Shown: positions 16,770-18,967 of the stretch, one piece after another
How the letters are laid out: every line of letters begins with the position of its first letter
How positions within the stretch are numbered: position 1 is the stretch's first letter
The notes under the pieces: model-generated
Database searches by the model: none
The model's input: only the letters and a program-made list of their open reading frames with translations
Told to the model about the DNA's origin: nothing
Source of the DNA: Chloroflexota bacterium
GTDB taxonomy: Bacteria; Chloroflexota; Limnocylindria; Limnocylindrales; CSP1-4
Reading direction: 5' to 3'
Assembly: GCA_021812735.1 (NCBI GenBank)
Contig: JAKAMV010000086.1
Coordinates: forward strand, 1-18,967
Length of the DNA: 18,967 bases
Program-made: the position numbers and the translations under genes

Positions 16770-17801
16770 ATGGGCGGCTTCTCGCTCAAGGATCCCAAGC
16801 GGATCGGCGTGGCGGTGCTCGGCGCCGGCCGCATGGCGCAGACGCACATGCGGACGCTGGCGGGCATCGGCAACGCCGACGTGGTCGTGGTGGCGGACCC
16901 GGTGGAGGCGGCCGCGACCCGCGGCATGGAGATCGCCCACGCCGGGCGGTGGACGCTCGATCCGGTCGAGGCGATCGACGAGCCGGACGTCGAGGCGGTG
17001 GTGATCGTCACGCCCACGTCCACGCACGCCTCGCTGATCGAGACCGCCCTGCGTGCCGGCAAGGCTGTGTGGACCGAGAAGCCGATCGCCCAGGAGCTGG
17101 CCGACACCCAGCGGATCGTGGACCTGTGGCGCGAGACGCGGATCCCCGTCGCCGTGGGGTTCATGCGCCGCTACGACCCCGGCTACGCCCGCGCCAAGGA
17201 GCTGATCGACGCCGGCGAGCTTGGGCGGATCGAGCAGTTCCACGCCTACTCGCGCGACGTCAATCCGCCCCCGCTCGAGTTCCTCCTCCACGCCGGCGGC
17301 TCGTTCCTCGACATGTCCGTCCACGACCTCGATCTCGCCCGGTTCCTCGTCGGCGAGGTCGAGGAGGTCCAGGCATGGGCCGGCACCCTGTTCGACGACC
17401 GGTTCACCCAGGCGAACGACTGGGACACCGCTGCGATCCTGTTGCGGTTCAAGAACGGGGCGTTCGGCGTCATCGAGACCGCGCGCCACTCCACCTGGGG
17501 CTACGACATCCGGGCTGAGGTGAGCGGCTCAAAGGCCAAGGTGTCGATCGATGCCGACCAGAAGACGCCCGCAACCGTCACCACGGGGGTCATGCTCCAG
17601 CACGACCTCTTTGCCGACTTCTTCGACCGCTTCGACACCGCGTACCAACGGGAGCTGCAGGCATTCTTCGCCGACCTGGCAGCCGGGCGTACGCCCCTCC
17701 CGGGCCCCGACGACGCGCTTGAGACGCTTCGGCTCGCCGTCGCGTGCACCAGGAGCTGGCACGAGAACCGGCCGGTCAGGCTGGCCGAGGTCACCGCGTA
17801 G
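16770..17801 (+). CDS. Gfo/Idh/MocA oxidoreductase, inositol dehydrogenase-like
   Basis: This NAD(P)-dependent sugar or polyol dehydrogenase has 343 aa. The N-terminal Rossmann domain carries VAVLGAGRMAQTH (14-26), TPTSTHASLI (81-90) and the family EKP motif (103-105, Lys104). In the C-terminal domain GGSFLDMSVHDLDLARF (176-192) supplies Asp181 and His185. With Lys104 these match the Lys-Asp-His catalytic set of inositol 2-dehydrogenase (IolG). Scyllo-inositol, glucose-type or other sugar dehydrogenases remain possible. ATG at 16770 has AGGAG 8 nt upstream. The gene is divergent from the ALDH-kinase operon, and a LacI-like operator overlaps its promoter, suggesting a shared sugar-responsive switch. 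Confidence 0.92.
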   Translation: MGGFSLKDPKRIGVAVLGAGRMAQTHMRTLAGIGNADVVVVADPVEAAATRGMEIAHAGRWTLDPVEAIDEPDVEAVVIVTPTSTHASLIETALRAGKAVWTEKPIAQELADTQRIVDLWRETRIPVAVGFMRRYDPGYARAKELIDAGELGRIEQFHAYSRDVNPPPLEFLLHAGGSFLDMSVHDLDLARFLVGEVEEVQAWAGTLFDDRFTQANDWDTAAILLRFKNGAFGVIETARHSTWGYDIRAEVSGSKAKVSIDADQKTPATVTTGVMLQHDLFADFFDRFDTAYQRELQAFFADLAAGRTPLPGPDDALETLRLAVACTRSWHENRPVRLAEVTA

Positions 17802-17829
17802 GGAGGTCCGCGCGGTCCGGCACCTGCGC

Positions 17830-17897
17830 CGGCTCGGGCCTGGTGACGGCTCGGGCCTGGTGACGGTCCGGGCCTGGTGCCGGCTCGGGCCTGGGCG
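17830..17897 (+). repeat. Four tandem 17-bp repeats
   Basis: Four head-to-tail 17-bp units close to CGGCTCGGGCCTGGTGA occupy 17830-17846, 17847-17863, 17864-17880 and 17881-17897. Units 1 and 2 are identical and the others have a few changes. Just before them CCGGC/GCCGG (17817-17832) forms a short hairpin after the dehydrogenase stop. Minisatellite-like slippage is the likely origin. Confidence 0.8.
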
Positions 17898-17943
17898 CCG
17901 ACCGAGACCGGGCACCTGCGCCGCAGGAGGGTGGATTCCGCAT

Positions 17944-18129
17944 GGTTCGCGAATCACGGAACGAGCCCCCGCAACCGTGGATCCTGTCACGTTCCGCGAT
18001 TCGCGAAGCACCGCGCTGCGCCGGCCCGGCGGGCCCAGCCGGCGGCCGCGGGCGGGGCCCCGTGCCGCCGATCGTTCCGCGATTCGCGAAGCACCGCGCT
18101 GCGGTGGTCCGGCGGGGCCAGCCGGCGGC
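17944..18129. repeat. Palindromic repeat family: one inverted and two direct copies
   Basis: A core close to GTTCCGCGATTCGCGAA occurs three times. It is inverted at 17944-17962 and direct at 17991 and 18074. The two direct copies extend to 56 bp (17991-18046 and 18074-18129, 83 bp apart) with about four mismatches. The inverted copy and the first direct copy can pair over about 17 bp with one mismatch, forming a long hairpin with a 28-nt loop. The core contains the palindrome TTCGCGAA. The structure resembles REP/BIME-type interspersed repeats. No transposase is nearby. Confidence 0.75.
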
Positions 18130-18154
18130 GGGCGACACGTGCAACGATGGCGTC

Positions 18155-18634
18155 ATGACGGACGCGGCGCTGCTCGACAGCCTCAGGCGACTCGTCGGGC
18201 CTGACGGGGTCATCCAGCGCGTTCGACCTGCCGCCTACGCCTGGTGCCAAGGAGGCGGCGCCGTGCTGCTGTGCCGCGTGGCGAGCCGCGGACCGGGAGC
18301 CGGCCAGTGGACGCTGCCGGGGGGCGGCCTGCGCTTCGGCGAGGACCCCCTCGATGCCCTCGTGCGAGAGGTGGGCGAGGAGACCGGGCTGGTCGTGGTG
18401 CCGGGCGAGGTCCTCGGCGTGCGGTCGGCGACGCTCGAGCCCGGGGAGACGGTCTCCGGGCACCGTATCCAGACGCTGGGCATCGTGTACCGCTGCGCGG
18501 TGACGGGCGGGGAGCTGCGCGATGAGACCGACGGATCGACGGACCTCGCCCGCTGGACGCCTGTGGCTGAGCTGTCGCGCCTGCCGCTGACGCCGCTGGC
18601 CCGATGGGCTGTCGAGAATATGCACAGCGCATAA
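18155..18634 (+). CDS. NUDIX hydrolase
   Basis: This enzyme cleaves nucleoside diphosphates linked to another moiety; the exact substrate is unknown. It has 159 aa. A perfect Nudix box spans residues 57-79 (G-x5-E-x7-REVGEETGL), with the metal-binding glutamates in REVGEE. The preceding WTLPGGGLRFGE is typical of the MutT/ADP-ribose-pyrophosphatase type. ATG at 18155 is chosen because homology starts close to it; AACGAT 6 nt upstream could be a -10 of a leaderless promoter. The frame is open upstream to ATG 17942, which has a good AGGAGG 10 nt before it. That 71-residue extension is encoded by repeat DNA and looks non-coding. The S9 peptidase gene follows after 35 bp. Confidence 0.88.
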   Translation: MTDAALLDSLRRLVGPDGVIQRVRPAAYAWCQGGGAVLLCRVASRGPGAGQWTLPGGGLRFGEDPLDALVREVGEETGLVVVPGEVLGVRSATLEPGETVSGHRIQTLGIVYRCAVTGGELRDETDGSTDLARWTPVAELSRLPLTPLARWAVENMHSA

Positions 18635-18656
18635 GCGAGCGATGAGTCGGCTCGGC

Positions 18657-18669
18657 TACGCTGCCACGC
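18657..18669 (+). promoter_or_regulatory. Possible -10 box and leaderless start of the S9 peptidase
   Basis: TACGCT (18657-18662, fits TANNNT) is followed by exactly 7 nt and then ATG 18670. No Shine-Dalgarno sequence and no recognisable -35 precede the gene. The spacing equals that seen before the GH36 and ALDH genes. Confidence 0.3.
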
Positions 18670-18967
18670 ATGCCTGACCTGCCCGCCTGGGAGGCCCGCT
18701 TCCGCGCGCCGATCCTGTCCTTCCCCGCCTGGTCGCCCGACGCGCCTGACCGGCTCGCCATCGCGTCGACCGAGAGCGGCTCCTACCAGCTCTACGCCTG
18801 GGACCGCGGCGCCGCCACCCGCCGCCAAGTCACGCGCGACCCGGTGGGCGTGCTGGGCGGACGTCCGACACGGGACGGCAGCGGCATTGTCTGGTTCCAC
18901 GATGCCACGGGCGCAGAGTCGGGCCAGTGGGTGGTCGCGCGGTTCGACGAGGACGCACCGCCCCGAC
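18670..18967 (+). CDS. S9 family peptidase, N-terminal part (cut by window end)
   Basis: Ninety-nine codons are open to the window edge. The translation begins MPDLPAWEARFRAP and contains SPDAPDRLAIAS, GSYQLYAWDRG, RRQVTRDPVGVLGG and GSGIVWFHDATGAESGQW. These are blade repeats of the seven-bladed propeller that caps S9 (prolyl oligopeptidase/acylaminoacyl peptidase) serine peptidases. The catalytic alpha/beta-hydrolase domain would lie beyond the window, so activity cannot be judged. There is no signal peptide, so it is probably cytoplasmic. It lies 35 bp after the NUDIX gene and may be co-transcribed or have its own leaderless promoter. Confidence 0.8.
   Translation, partial: MPDLPAWEARFRAPILSFPAWSPDAPDRLAIASTESGSYQLYAWDRGAATRRQVTRDPVGVLGGRPTRDGSGIVWFHDATGAESGQWVVARFDEDAPPR

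Overview
The window is 18,967 bp of very GC-rich bacterial DNA, compactly coded, with short gaps and many overlapping starts and stops. The gene families point to a high-GC actinobacterium (for example Thermoleophilia) or a high-GC Chloroflexota lineage. The main evidence is an F420-dependent glucose-6-phosphate dehydrogenase that keeps the Mycobacterium FGD1 active-site numbering, an ALDH16-like aldehyde dehydrogenase pair, an S9 peptidase, GTG/TTG starts and several apparently leaderless genes. The sequence does not allow a firmer placement. No rRNA, tRNA, CRISPR array, transposase or phage gene was seen.

Layout. (1) 1-414: gene-free and repeat-bearing, ending in a strong hairpin. (2) 415-5621: a galactose region. 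A DeoR-family regulator and galT run leftward. Divergent from them is a GH36 alpha-galactosidase that lacks its N-terminal domain and first barrel strand. galK lies further right, also leftward. Between the GH36 gene and galK is a 743-bp stretch with two hairpins, a candidate structured leader RNA and the 5' stub of a secreted-protein gene. (3) 5655-9561, leftward: an EamA-type transporter, fgd and a two-gene ABC-2 exporter that leads into galK with a 33-bp gap. (4) 9627-12959, leftward: tetR, ABC ATPase and large permease, a self-contained efflux operon with a perfect 19-bp palindrome next to a TATAAT box. (5) 13297-16665, leftward: a catalytic ALDH, a short non-catalytic ALDH and a PfkB sugar kinase, tightly coupled. 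A Gfo/Idh/MocA dehydrogenase (16770-17801) is divergent, behind a promoter with a LacI-type operator. (6) 17802-18154: repeats. Then come a NUDIX hydrolase and the start of an S9 peptidase cut by the window edge.

How the genes work together. galT, galK and the GH36 gene are Leloir-pathway and galactoside-release functions under a likely DeoR switch, but galE is absent here and the alpha-galactosidase looks degraded. The ALDH pair, PfkB kinase and Gfo/Idh gene look like a second sugar or polyol oxidation locus. The most interesting signals are the leader RNA with its broken secreted gene, the split ALDH16-like pair, the truncated GH36 with an intact-looking promoter, the three -10/7 nt/start-codon arrangements, and the inverted/direct repeat family before the NUDIX gene.
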